A stretch of DNA of 64,000 nt, taken from positions 250,781,556 through 250,845,555 of the forward strand of contig NC_080672.1 of assembly GCF_030247195.1 (NCBI RefSeq), in the 5' to 3' direction. The translations under genes and the position numbers were made by a program. Numbering within the stretch: the stretch's first letter is position 1; each line of letters starts with the position of its first letter. Source of the DNA: Topomyia yanbarensis (Eukaryota > Arthropoda > Insecta > Diptera > Culicidae). Positions 24,201 through 32,319 of this stretch are shown here, one piece after another. The notes beneath the pieces were generated by a model. The model saw only the letters and a program-made list of their open reading frames with translations. It was not told the origin of the DNA and did no database searches.

Positions 24201-27200
24201 ATCGAAAATAGATATTTTTGATTGCATTTAAAAGGTTATACAGATAATTCAATTTTCATAGCATCACTGATGACAGCTGAATTATATACAAAATTTTAAA
24301 CTTTCTCTTATTGTGTACAAACGAAGTCTCATTTTATTCCGAAAAATTGGGAAGTGACCAAACAACTCAGATCATTAATTTGGACTCAATAAAAGAAAGT
24401 CAAAAAACATTGTATTCGAGAGCCAACAGTGGTGCTAGAAAAATGATTATTTTATCAATCGTCAGATCATCAATCGGTTTCTACTGAATAACTTTTTCCA
24501 CACGCGTCAGATCGTTTTGCGGTCTTCGAGACATGGTTTCACTGTTGAATTTCCTATTAAAACCACATATTGATTTATTTTTAGGAGGTAATAGGCAACT
24601 CCTGGAGGAATTATTTTGTAAAAATCGATTTTCCCATACGAATTCCCATGCAAACTTTAAACGATGGGCGCAAAAATATTGTTTCACCGATCGAGCTAAA
24701 AATTTGCACGATTGTTTTAGGACCCAAATGTTACTCAAAAAGTTGCTCGGAGCAGGAATCTATTATTTGTCCCACCCTAATACGTATATCTTATATCTGC
24801 TTGTATTCTTGAAATCTCGACAAACATACGATTACGGCTTAAAAGCCAACTGTCAAAATTCTCTTTGAAAGGAAATTCCGGACAAACCGATAGGGTAAAA
24901 GAGTATAATACGCCCCACCGGGGCAAAATGGTTATTTGGCATAATGGCCATTTAGCATAATTTGGAGAATTGATCACACTAAAGGTCATTTGGCATAACG
25001 GTTATTTGGCATAATGGTCATTTGGCACGATTTTGAGAATTGATCACACTGAAGGTCATTTGGCATAACGGTCATTTGGAATAACGAACATTTGACATAA
25101 TGGACATTTGGCATAACGGACATTTGTCATAGTTTTGCTAAGTGATCTCACTGAAAGTCATTTGGCATAACATACGAATGTGTAGTTTATCAGGTGAATG
25201 ACCCATAAGGTTAAAGCTGCACTAAGCAATAATAATAATGTGTTATCTATTACCTAATAATGATTATATTTCGAGTGAATTTTTAATATTTTATAACTAA
25301 TTGTTCCTTCTTTTAAATATTTAAAGTTTTAAATTTTGAGTTTCATTTTGGAATTTTTTGTGCTTGTTCATTCTTGCAATTATGGATTCTTTGGTATGAC
25401 ATACGTTTTACTAAAGTATAGTGTATAACTGCGATCCACCCGACGTATGTTTTGTTTGGCTATTATTATTATGATCTCCAATGAGTTTTGGTTTTCCATA
25501 CAATGTTACAATAATTCAAGTTATCCTTATTATCTTTCTTTATATCTTTCGAATTATTTACTTTATCATTTGTGGATTTTATCATGTTTTTCAAACGATG
25601 GCTTATTGAATGACCCTACATATATTCAACCGTAGGTTGTTACACTGCTCTAGAACTTAGGGCGAAGCCAGTGCAATGCGGCTTTGCCGCATAACCGAGA
25701 CGAGGTGGCCGACAACCCGCCGTCGAAAGCGGCGGCCCCTTGCAAGCAAACCTGTGATCCACTCGTTTGCCCGTATTATTTAAACATAGGGGCTATAAAT
25801 TAGCTTAAGTGCGACGGAGCGACAGCGATGTCGGGCAGCACGCGACTTGAAGCGATGGGGCGTAGCCACATTAGTCGTAAATGTTGTTTTATTAATTGGT
25901 AAAAAAGAATATTAGATTATTCTTTTTTGGTTTTAAATTTGGTTCAAGTTCAATTTTAGTACTATTGGTAAACCAGCTCATTTAAAGTCATTTGAATATT
26001 TAGGTAGTTGCCGTTTTGCTCAAACATGTGATCAACATGTCAGCTGCTTACAACTGCATAACTAACTTTCCCTCGAACGATGAACGTTATTGTCAACATT
26101 CAATCAATTTCAAAAAAACATTCAATAAGAAAGGATATACTCAAAAACATCATGGTAATCAATAACTTTATCACAACATATACCTCTACTAAACGACCGT
26201 AATGCTAAATTACTGTTTTCCTTAACATAAAAATTTTTGCACGGGAAGACCTTCAGCAAAAGCACGGCTTAAAATTATGCCGAATTACCTGCTTTCTCGA
26301 ACAGTTTTAAATTATGTGTTCCCCCTGTAGTTGAAAAAATGGCAAATGACCTCGAGTGTGATCACTTCTCAAAATTATACCAAATGACCGTTATGCCAAA
26401 TAACCTTCAGTGTGATCAATTCTCAAAATTATGCCAAATATCCGTTATGCCAAATGACTTTCAATGTAATCAATTCTCAAAATTATGCCAAATGACCATT
26501 ATGCCAAATAACCGTTATGCCAAATGACCCCGTCATGCCAAATGACCTTCAGTGTAATCAATTCTCTAAATTATGCCAAATGACCATTATGCCAAATTGC
26601 CGTTATGCCAAATGACCGTTATGCCAAATGACCTTATACCAGATGACCTTATGCCAAATGACTTTATGCCAATTGACCCAGACCCACTTTGATGTAAGCT
26701 TCCACTTTTTCCAATAGCATTACAACCAATTAGAAACAGTCGGATTTGATAGAACTATTTCAAGTAGTTTACTAGAATATTATAGTTACTATCTTAGTTT
26801 TTAGCTTGGTTTAAAGCTGTGTGCTAGTAGAATAATTATTCTTGCATTCACAACAGCTCATCACCGGCTAAAACGCCCCACCCATTGAAAGAGAAAACTT
26901 TTCTCTTTTGTTTACTACCAACATCTGTGGTTGGAGAGCAACGGTTTGTCCGGAATTTTCTTTCAAAGAGAATTTTGACAGTTGGCTTTTAAGCCGTAAT
27001 CATATGTTTGTCGAGAAATTGTTTTTACATTGTAATTGTTAGGTACGTGAATACTATTTTCAATGATTTGTGAATAGGGGCCCTATTCTCACAGTCACAT
27101 CACCTAGTGACCAGGACATTGAAAAAATTTTAATCTACACACCAACTTTTGCAAATTCGGCGCAAATTATTTTTTTAGAATTTTGTGAAAATTGTCTCAC

Positions 27201-27732
27201 AGCTATTATACGTTATTGCAATAATTTTTAAACGATTTTCAGGATGTTGCGAATTTAAGGGTTAATTGAATTGTTCATCTAGGCAACCATTTGTCTACAT
27301 GCAAATAAAAAGATTTATTTGTTTAATAAAATTATGGATTAAATTCAATGGTTGGTTGGGAGAAAATAAAATTATTTATTAAATCGAAGAAAATTTATTT
27401 TTTGTGCTTCAGATTAATTATGTTATTGAAATTAGAAATTATTTTATTCAAAATAAAAGTTTGTTATTTAAATGGAAAAACTTTTTAGGTCAATGGTTTT
27501 GTCGTTTGAAGTAAAAAGCAATAAATTATTGGATTCAATAACACAATTACAATATGTATGCCACAATTTTCTGCGTGTGCTACAATCACTTTGTTTACCT
27601 CCCACTGCAGCGTACAATGAATTCCGGACTGCGGTTGAATGCGTTCACGAAATATTCCTTCAGCTGAGACACACGAACACAATCTGTGGGTACTTCAAGC
27701 ACACGCACATAGGTGTCACTGGAGTTGCACAT
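12243..27732 (-). CDS. GALK2: Galactokinase / N-acetylgalactosamine kinase, GALK2-like (7 exons)
   Basis: GHMP-family sugar kinase that phosphorylates galactose or GalNAc at C1 in the cytosol (family knowledge; substrate not decidable here). Coding exons in order are 27732-27599, 13828-13661, 13582-13381, 13322-13057, 12997-12741, 12687-12495 and 12438-12243. They give about 471 residues, against about 458 in human GALK2. Every junction is GT-AG and in phase.

Exon 1 reads [18 protein letters not shown] and ends GGG-AG. Exon 2 supplies the last base of the Arg codon to give [15 protein letters not shown], the galactokinase signature, near residue 45. GHMP motif 2 ([11 protein letters not shown]) is near residue 145. 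[11 protein letters not shown] with the catalytic Asp is near 190. Motif 3 (ARLTGAGWGGC) spans the exon 6/7 junction near 405. The C-terminus retains LVFATSP. The start Met (27732) is the first one before the conserved block; upstream codons are also open, so it could be longer.

Intron 1 is 13770 bp and full of transposons; the other introns are 53-78 bp. No inactivating lesion was seen. Confidence 0.88.
14179..14192. repeat. Target-site duplication, 3' side of I-clade element
   Basis: ATTTGCGGATGATT, identical to 20197-20210. The final TT merges with the element's poly(T), seen here on the plus strand. Confidence 0.85.
14508..15359 (-). CDS. RNase H domain of the I-clade element (separated from ORF2 by a frameshift)
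   Basis: 283 codons. RNase HI motifs appear in order: FYTDGSR with the first catalytic Asp near residue 5, a Glu in [11 protein letters not shown], the Asp in [11 protein letters not shown], and [19 protein letters not shown] with the His/Asp pair. The domain degrades the RNA strand during reverse transcription. A C-terminal Cys/His cluster follows ([13 protein letters not shown]) that is typical after RNase H in these elements. It overlaps the end of ORF2 (15251-15359) in the -1 frame. At the junction, one A fewer in the run TTAAAATG than needed (AAAATG instead of AAAAATG) explains the shift, so this is most simply a 1-base deletion in one original ORF2 rather than a separate gene. Confidence 0.85.
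   Translation of the reverse strand: MFYTDGSRISEATGFGIFNNNFSISLKLAEPASVYIAELAAVHYSFQIINTLPPNHYFILTDSLSTIAALRSKRIDNHDPFFLGKIRESLSNLTRKCYKFTLVWLPAHCSIAGNEKADNLAKIGALDGEIYERPIAYNEFYSASRQRTLASWQTSWDNGDMGRWLHSIIPKVSTKAWFKGLDVSRDFIRVMSRLMSNHYTLDAHLRRIGLAEGNHCACGEGYHDIEHVVWSCTEYREARSQLVDSLQVRGRPIHVPVRDILAYRDPLYMELIYHFLKTASVKI
15251..18229 (-). CDS. ORF2 of I-clade element: AP endonuclease + reverse transcriptase
   Basis: 992 codons. The N-terminal exonuclease-endonuclease-phosphatase domain has LQWNCRSI near residue 28, ALCETWL near 57, LGDFNSHG near 151 and GSDHLPIV near 228. The reverse transcriptase has [11 protein letters not shown] near 584, [20 protein letters not shown] near 641 and the catalytic LADDG near 673. 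Together they nick target DNA and prime cDNA synthesis. The start overlaps the ORF1 end by 47 nt, the usual tight ORF1/ORF2 arrangement of this group. The last ~35 codons after ALK are out of frame relative to the ancestral RNase H. Confidence 0.9.
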   Translation of the reverse strand: MLNGPSLQRLYLSMGNSPPPMKDSITVLQWNCRSIIPKIDSLKILLHNLKCDAFALCETWLTSNINFNLNDFNIIRLDRDTPYGGVLLGIKKCYSFYRINIPPGIEAVAVQTNIKGKDMSIASIYIPPKVQIGQHQIFEVVESMAAPRLILGDFNSHGVLWGSLYNDNRSSLIYNVCDEFNMTVLNTGETTRIPRPPARPSALDLSLCSTSLRLDCTWKVVPDPHGSDHLPIVVSINSELGLTNSINVPYDLTRNIDWKTYETLISTSLASTEELPPTEEYEFLAGLIIEAAEQSQTKCNPGMTINRRPPNPWWDKECSDAYKAKQVAYKEIMKQKGGIRENFENYFILQNKFDSIRRAKKSSYWRRFVDGLSRETSMSTLWNTARRMRNRNVTNESEDFSNRWIFNFAKKICPDSAPAQKITRDVPTSNDFIDSPLTMMEFSIALLSCNNNAPGLDRIKFNLVKNLPDLAKRRLLNLFNKLLEQNIVPHDWRQVRVIAIPKPGKPASDHNSYRPIAMLSCIRKLLEKIILRRLDNWVEANGLLSDTQFGFRRGKGTNDCLALLSSEIQLAYAKKEQMASVFLDIKGAFDSVSIDVLSEKLHQCGLSPILNNYLYNLLSEKHMHFSYGDLATLRISYMGLPQGSCLSPLLYNFYVNDIDNCIVSPCTLRQLADDGVVSATGPKAINLQQPLQDSLDNLSIWALKLGIDFSTEKTELVVFSKKRDPAQLQLQLVGRTIAQVLTFKYLGIWFDSKGTWGGHIRYLITKCQQRINFLRTITGSWWGSHPSDMIRLYQTTILSVMEYGCICFRSAANTHIIKLERIQYRCLRIALGCMQSTHTMSLEVLAGVLPLKDRFWDLSSRLLIRCEVMNPLVIENFERLVELQPQTRFMTVYFNHMSQEITPARYVHTYVNILDIPESTLFFDTSMQAEIRGIPDHLRSREIPKIFTSKYQHIALKCFTLMGHESVRPLVSVFSTIIFQFLSNLQNPPLFI
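18183..19508 (-). CDS. ORF1 of I-clade element: nucleocapsid-like protein with three zinc knuckles
   Basis: 441 codons. It is an RNA-binding protein presumed to coat the element transcript. Three consecutive Cys/His knuckles are visible near residues 205-250: [14 protein letters not shown] (CX2CX4HX4C), [13 protein letters not shown] (CX2CX3HX4C) and [14 protein letters not shown] (CX2CX4HX4C). The N-terminal half (about 30-120) looks like the RRM-type fold seen in such proteins, and a Lys/Ser/Pro-rich tail follows. The start is ambiguous between Met at 19508 and Met at 19496. The frame is fully open, so the copy is young. Confidence 0.88.
   Translation of the reverse strand: MLGKMDEEMGERVTDPPPKPYAENVNPTRIKIYPESSTGPWIVFIRRKVKALNIIQISKDLTSRFSDVKEIVKVNKDKIRIVVGSLKQANAIASCELFTREYRAYIPSKEIEIDGVITESSLTVDDIIKHGVGRFKDTILKDVKILECKQLHSVSHEGDKKVYRLSDSFRVTFAGSALPNYVIIDKIRLPVRLFIPRVMNCLNCKQLGHTATYCSNKARCGKCGGSHQEDTCNENSEKCLMCGENSHELPACPIYKLREDKIKRSLKERSKRSYAEMLKNATPKPIFLENTYTSLFSEQSDSDGACEGTSFVLPGNSRKRKQSSFPKLPRKGLKISPPIDKLRPKPKNSDSKPKSIPPGFGNVQSKQNTITGNNKISTSSEPQPGVGLLKFSEIVDWIFKAFNISEPLKSILSAFLPTIRTFLEQLIAQWPILAAIVSFNG
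19638..20020 (-). promoter_or_regulatory. Four ~110-bp imperfect tandem units with CAGGTAG motifs in the I-clade 5' UTR
   Basis: On the minus strand the heptamer CAGGTAG occurs four times (plus-strand CTACCTG at 19661-19667, 19763-19769, 19874-19880 and 19996-20002), spaced 102, 111 and 122 bp. Flanking words are also shared (CCGCGGTAgrCAAAT upstream and GGCTTGCTG downstream, on the plus strand), so these are diverged monomers, not chance heptamers. Repeated 5' UTR monomers act as internal promoters in some LINEs. CAGGTAG is the TAGteam heptamer bound by Zelda in early insect embryos. Regulatory function here is inferred. Confidence 0.5.
20197..20210. repeat. Target-site duplication, 5' side of I-clade element
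   Basis: ATTTGCGGATGATT, identical to 14179-14192. Confidence 0.85.
21319..21826. repeat. Diverged dispersed repeat (TTTCCCATAC...CCCACCCTAA type)
   Basis: About 21340-21610 resembles 24590-24780: both contain TTCCCATAC, an AACGCAATG/AACGATGGG block, a block mentioning GGACCCAAA, and end near CCCACCCTAA. No coding frame. Confidence 0.4.
21827..22057. mobile_element. Palindromic MITE, 231 bp
   Basis: It begins TCGGCCCTATTCTGCGCGGC and ends in its exact reverse complement. More than 70 bp on each side pair almost perfectly (repeated CTCACCTCACTTTACGTGA motifs), with a roughly 50-bp loop. Flanking duplication is not clear. It lies 51 bp from the next MITE. Confidence 0.7.
22109..22257. mobile_element. 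Palindromic MITE (TGGGRTTTTCGATTG family), copy 3, TAA duplication
   Basis: The 149-bp unit starts TGGGATTTTTGATTGACACC and ends in the inverted sequence. Perfect TAA flanks at 22106-22108 and 22258-22260. This is the best preserved end structure of the three copies and supports a TWA-type target. Confidence 0.75.
22613..23984. mobile_element. 1.37-kb non-autonomous DNA element with (CTTATGAAATTC) sub-repeats
   Basis: The left end CACTGAGCAAAATTTAC and the right end (reverse complement CACCGAGCAAAAAGCATC) form imperfect inverted termini. The interior has at least eight dispersed copies, in both orientations, of a TCATAAG/CTTATGAAATTCATAA motif. Its spacing suggests sub-terminal transposase binding sites. 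No transposase found; the two open frames at 23574-23870 are antiparallel shadows. Target duplication not found. Confidence 0.45.
23076..23189. mobile_element. Small palindromic MITE nested in the 22613-23984 element
   Basis: ACAATTTTCGGTGGTTTGTT at the left and its near-exact reverse complement at the right (AACAAACCACCGAGAATTGT) enclose about 68 bp containing a second inverted pair around GTGAGTT/AACTCAC. Confidence 0.6.
23985..24815. other. No gene seen; contains one diverged dispersed repeat
   Basis: 24590-24780 resembles the repeat at 21340-21610. The rest is AT-rich intron sequence of GALK2. Confidence 0.3.
24816..27015. mobile_element. 2.2-kb foldback DNA element, long version of the CTCGACAAACATA MITE family
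   Basis: Roughly 80-bp terminal inverted repeats start CTCGACAAACATACGATTAC (left) and CTCGACAAACATATGATTAC (right, on the reverse strand), flanked by AAAT (24812-24815, 27016-27019). Inside is a second inverted pair made of tandem TTTGGCATAACGGTCA units (24919-25175 and about 26337-26690). Between those is about 1.1 kb including a GC-rich island (25655-25865). No transposase recognised. It sits in GALK2 intron 1, about 580 bp from exon 1. Confidence 0.65.
24919..26690. repeat. Inverted minisatellite arms of (TTTGGCATAACGGTCA)n
   Basis: The left arm 24919-25175 carries the unit as ATTTGGCATAACGGTC. The right arm (about 26337-26690) carries it reversed as ATGCCAAATGACCGTT, with interspersed AATTGATCACACTGAAGGTC-type spacers also inverted. 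The right arm has more units than the left. Confidence 0.65.
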
Positions 27733-28588
27733 CTTGACGTGGTTTTCGAGCACGAAAGAGAAATGAAAACGTAAACAATCTGGCCACGAAATAATTCTCT
27801 CAGCAATTCGTAATTATGTTTTCAACTGCACAGCTTTTTCCTGTTATCAAAACACTGTACACTGCCGGCGAACGAGAATAGCACTGAATTGAGTTAAAAT
27901 GCCGCGTTTAAGACGAAGTTGTTCAATTGTTATCATTTCACAAATATATAGCAGGGCTGATAAAAAATACTGCCGCCGAACGGTCCACGAAAGAGGTCCT
28001 CAGTGGCCTAACATTTTATCAACTGATGGGTTTCACTGCGGCTATCGCGAGTAACGCGAAAATAAAGATGAGTAAAGTTCCAGCTCGGAGAATGTGAGAG
28101 AGCAAATTCCATCGTTAGATTATATTTTGGAACTGCGGGGAAGCGCTTGAAACGGAGAAGTAGAAAATTTAGATGCATGGTACGGTAGACGACCCTATAA
28201 CTGTTCCTCTAATTAATAAAGTATAAAAAACCAGAACAGCTCGTGGCTTAATTACCTTTTTGTGATAGTGAGATATATATTTATATATGTTTTGCTTGGT
28301 AGTCGCATCTAAATCAAACACATTAAATTAAACGTCTTATAATTACATAAAATGAATAATAATTTTGCTTAGAGGTGCAGTTATTGGTACATCGACCCTA
28401 GATAAACTATAGAACTATAGACGTATCGGGGAATGTGATAATAAAATTTAGGGGAAAGTAGGTAAAGACGAACATCTTGAGCTTAAATTGCTAATCCATT
28501 ATGGCATTGTTCACAAATTGCACACATATTCATATAGTGACTTATATCGATATAATTTCAAACAAGATGTGGCACAAAATTGTCATTT
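27733..28588. other. GALK2 5' flank
   Basis: The minus strand has TTCAGTGC at about 27893, an initiator-like word about 160 nt upstream of the ATG, without TATA or a clear DPE. Nothing else was recognised up to the MITE. Confidence 0.25.
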
Positions 28589-28823
28589 CTCGACAAACAT
28601 ATGATTACGGCCTGAAAGCCAACTGTCAAAATCCACTTTGAATGGAAATTCCAGACAAACTGTTACTAATCGAACACAGTTCACAACAGTTTATGAAAGA
28701 GAAAACTTTTCTCTTTCATTTACTACCAACATATGTGATTGGCGTGTAACTGTTTGTCCGGAATTTCCATTCAAAATGGATTTTGACAGTTGGCTTTTAG
28801 GCCGTAATCATATGTTTGTCGAG
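28589..28823. mobile_element. Short palindromic MITE of the CTCGACAAACATA family
   Basis: 235 bp. It starts CTCGACAAACATATGATTAC and ends with the inverted sequence, flanked by ATTT (28585-28588, 28824-28827). The ends match those of the 2.2-kb element at 24816-27015, so the two are short and long versions of one family on either side of GALK2 exon 1. Confidence 0.8.
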
Positions 28824-28827
28824 ATTT

Positions 28828-29880
28828 CTAAACTTAATCTGAAAAGATGGCATGAACACGTAGCATAGGTAACAATAGTCTCATGACAAGAGAGAATGAA
28901 ACTCATCTCGGCCATTCAATTATTGTTTCTTTTAAGTTCGTTTCTTTGATAGACACGTTTGTGTTGGACCAATCAATTTTGTTTTATTTCGGTTTGTACA
29001 TTATAAAATTGTGATAATAAGAAATAGTCTAAGGCTATGCAATTATGTTGGCATGCTTATTTTTGTTTGTATAAGAAAGCTATCCGTCTTTCTTTACCCT
29101 ATTGTGTCTATTCGATCCAGTATGATACCAGTTTTTAGAAAAATGTTCGAAAATCCTAAATGAATAAAATCAATGACAATGAGTTTTAAATTCTATTTTC
29201 TATTGTTAAAAACTTCCATCGACAAGCACGTTCTTAAAAAAATTGATTTGCTGACATATCTGTTTGTTCACGTATTTGATAATAGCAGTTATGGTATTAT
29301 ACAATTTTTATTGAATTTCACAGTTGAGATACACAGTTCCATCTTAGTCTTATAGAGTCCATAACAGTGTTCATTCCCCTACTGCCTGGAAATTATTACT
29401 AACAACTTTATGTGTATTTTTTCCTTAGAATTTAGCGACTTTCAATGCTAAGCAAAAAGCTTTCGTCACTTTATTTTACTAAGCAAAAAGCTTACGTCAC
29501 TTTATTCCGCTCTTGCTGGTGCTTTACTCCAATTGCTGCTGTTGCTGCTTGTCGGAAAGACGGGCGATCTTTTCCAATCAGTCAGTTGAACAAGAATCGA
29601 GTTCTCTATTTGTCATTGTTAGCTACTGCTACATCGTGATACGTCAGTCCTAGCTAGGGATGTGGGCTTTGCTCCTCTGTTGGAATCTCTCTAAGGTTTC
29701 GGAAAACAGCGGTGTACTATCCTGTCTGATCCACCTTATTTGGGTGTTAGCTATGGAGAAGAGTGATCCACTTTTGGCTTTTGTTCCACAGCGAGAAAGG
29801 TTGGTGCTTTTGTTTTTTTGCGGTTAGCACGGAAAGTGAAACTCTAGACAGAAATGACCCGACCAACCGCTAACAAACCC
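28828..29880. other. No gene seen; possible gypsy LTR or flank at the right end
   Basis: A duplicated 25-bp block containing AAGCAAAAAGCTTTCGTCAC / AAGCAAAAAGCTTACGTCAC lies at about 29451-29500. The segment up to 29880 precedes the broken gypsy integrase and might include LTR sequence; I could not define ends. Confidence 0.25.
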
Positions 29881-29895
29881 TAAAACAAACAAAGC

Positions 29896-30920
29896 TTACA
29901 GGTTGTTGTGAACAGCTTCGGACTCAAACTGCCTCCCCAAATCGGTAGTTATGTTAGTGGGAACTCCGAATCGGGCTATCCATCCATCCATGAAAACTTG
30001 GGCCACAGTAGCTGCCGTCATGTTCGGGATTGGGATAACTTCTGGCCAACGAGTAAATTTATCGATTTTTGTTAAGCTCACTGGTAACCGCCGACAATGA
30101 TACCAGCAGAGAAATTCAGAGACGGATCATGGCGGGATTTCTCGCCTACTTTGGACTCCGGAGGACGCTCCGGTCGAACAAAATTCGCCGTCGCCGTTGA
30201 TTATCTATAAGACGCTGATTATACCGGCCACGGGACCTGCACTATGCTCGTGGAGGACCAACGCGCCCTTGGAGTTTTCGAACGAAAGGTGTTGCGGACC
30301 ATCTATGGTGGCGTTCAGATGGAAGACGGAACGTGGCGCAGGTGAATGAACCATGAGCTGCATCAGCTGCTGGAGGAACTATCCATCGCGTATACCGCAA
30401 AAATAGGACGTTTTCTGTGGGCTGGACACGTCGTAAGAATGTCGGACGACGACCCGATGAAGATGGTTCTTGAGGGCGACCGTACAGGAACAAGAAGATG
30501 GGGCGCACAGCGAGCAGGGTGGATCGACTGGATAGAGGACGACCTGCGAACCCTTCGAAGACTGCGAGGCTGGCGACAAGCAGCAATGGACCGAGTGGAG
30601 TGGAGACGGCTTCTGCATACAGCAAGAGACAACAAGGCTCTAGCCTGAACGGTAAGGTAAGTAGTATTGTTAAGGAATAAACGTTACCTTCTGACGGTGG
30701 TTATGGGCCAATGAGGTCCATCGTTCGTCGGGGGCGATGTGCAACGATGGCGATCTGTTGTGTCGATGGACCTTAGGTATTTGACACGGGATGCAACAGG
30801 AGACGAAATTCTTGAGTGATGGCAGGTACTCCAGGGTGTGAAGCGCTGTGCAGTTTAGTGATGATCTGTTTCCGAAAACTCTCCGGGACAACCGTCGAAT
30901 TGCATCTATACAGATATCTC
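29896..30920 (-). pseudogene. gypsy integrase, split by an RTE fragment
   Basis: Read on the minus strand, 30920-30656 gives the zinc-binding region (CCIPCQIPKVHRH, from an HHCC domain). 30090-29896 gives the catalytic core start ([20 protein letters not shown], then [20 protein letters not shown] with the second Asp). The two parts are separated by the RTE insertion and the core is truncated at 29896. Confidence 0.7.
30095..30655 (+). pseudogene. RTE-clade (JAM1-like) RT C-terminal fragment
   Basis: The forward strand encodes [38 protein letters not shown], then YTAKIGRFLWAGHVVRMSDD and WIDWIEDDLRTLRRLRGW, the C-terminal signature of RTE elements. Frameshifts lie before about 30346; the last 100 codons (30346-30648) are open. 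It is 5' truncated and inserted antisense into the gypsy integrase. Confidence 0.65.
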
Positions 30921-31410
30921 AGTAGATAGGTACGGATGACAGCGGAGATGGTAGTGCTTTCAACTTCAGTGTTGTGTTGGCTGGCGGATACGATAAAAAT
31001 ATGTTGAGTTCGGGGTCGGTTTTTTGTTGGTTTGTCAAGCCGTCGAAATCAATAGCGTCATTTGTTTATGTGACAGCTTCGATACGACTCTGCATATCGG
31101 CGACAGCGTTTTCTTCACCTAGCACATACCGGAAGTCCGTTGTGTATTCACTGATGAAGCTGAGATGTCGTTGTTACATCGTACTTGCTCGTTCAGGTCT
31201 TTGCTCGAAATCAGTGATGAGCGGCTTATGGTCCGCTGCATGCAGAATTCCCGGGTGGTCAAAATGTCCTTGAAATATCGTACAGCTTCTTATATGGTGA
31301 ATAACTCACGATGGTACGTGCTGGTTTTCCTCTTGATGTCGCCTAGTTTGCGGGAAAAGTAGGCTAAATGATGACAGCTTTGCTCGGTGATCTTGTATAC
31401 CACCGCTTAA

Positions 31411-31810
31411 GAGCATGTTCAGGAGTGTTTCAGTTCTAGATTTATAATTTTGACAGTTCTATTATATAAAACTGAAAATTTTAAAACTAAAATTTTAAGT
31501 TTTAGCGAATGTTCTATTCAGTTAAAAATTCATGTCTCGCCATTCCTTCAGCGTTACTGCATTCAAATTTATTTTCCCCAGTCTATCGGGTTTAAGTGCC
31601 TGTGCTGAAAACTTTGCATGTATTTAAAACACAGTTCTAAACGTGTTTTAAAATCAGCAACAAATAGAAAGGAGTCGTATAACAGTTTTAAATTTTGAAA
31701 CAAAACTGTTAGAAATTATAAAACAAAACGCTCTGCTGGAGATGTGAATGTTTCAGTTCCAGTTCTACTTTGAAACTCCTATACAAAATAAAACGCTCCT
31801 GAACATGCCC
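31411..31810. mobile_element. Tourist/PIF-Harbinger-type MITE, 400 bp
   Basis: Termini GAGCATGTTCAGGAGTGTTT and, inverted, GGGCATGTTCAGGAGCGTTT, flanked by TAA (31408-31410, 31811-31813). Removing it rejoins the gypsy RNase H coding region. Confidence 0.8.
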
Positions 31811-32059
31811 TAACGTTGGCGAAATGAAGTTTGCATTTTTCGAAGGCTGTGTTGTTTCGTCAGTCCACTGCAAAACTGTTCGATCGTTTCGCTCGCTGTG
31901 AAGGATCATAGCACAGAGAACAGACGTCCATCTTCAGCATTCAACTTGTGTAAAATCTCTAACGGTTTCGAAGGTAGTTTGGATATCTAAACCAGGTGCG
32001 CTACTGTCGTCATGTTTTTTTGTGGCTGAGTGCGACAGAATTGACAGCGGTTATTCATC

Positions 32060-32228
32060 TACCCAGTCAAACTAGTCCGGAACCGATTCGGACTTCCAGC
32101 ATGAATTCCAGCTCAAATGCGTCAACCGATAGAGTCGGAATCGGTTGTTTTCTTTGAGCTAGATTCCATGCAGAATCCATCCAGGATTTCGAACCGGTTC
32201 CGGAATCGATTTGACGGATAGTTGGGAT
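32060..32228. mobile_element. Small MITE remnant inside gypsy
   Basis: ACCCAGTCAAACTAGTCCGG at the left pairs imperfectly with CCGTCAAATCGATTCCGGAA (reverse strand of the right end, after CCCAACTAT). Interior palindromic pieces around CGGAATCGG. Confidence 0.4.
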
Positions 32229-32319
32229 AGGTTGGTGTGGCGGCGCTAGTGTTTTTAGTATATTAATTCAAATCTTTACACACGTTTTTTAAATATTTTT
32301 GTTCGATCATGGATGTCTG

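Noticed and set aside
27472..27774. 100-codon plus-strand ORF
   Set aside because: It is the antisense shadow of GALK2 exon 1.
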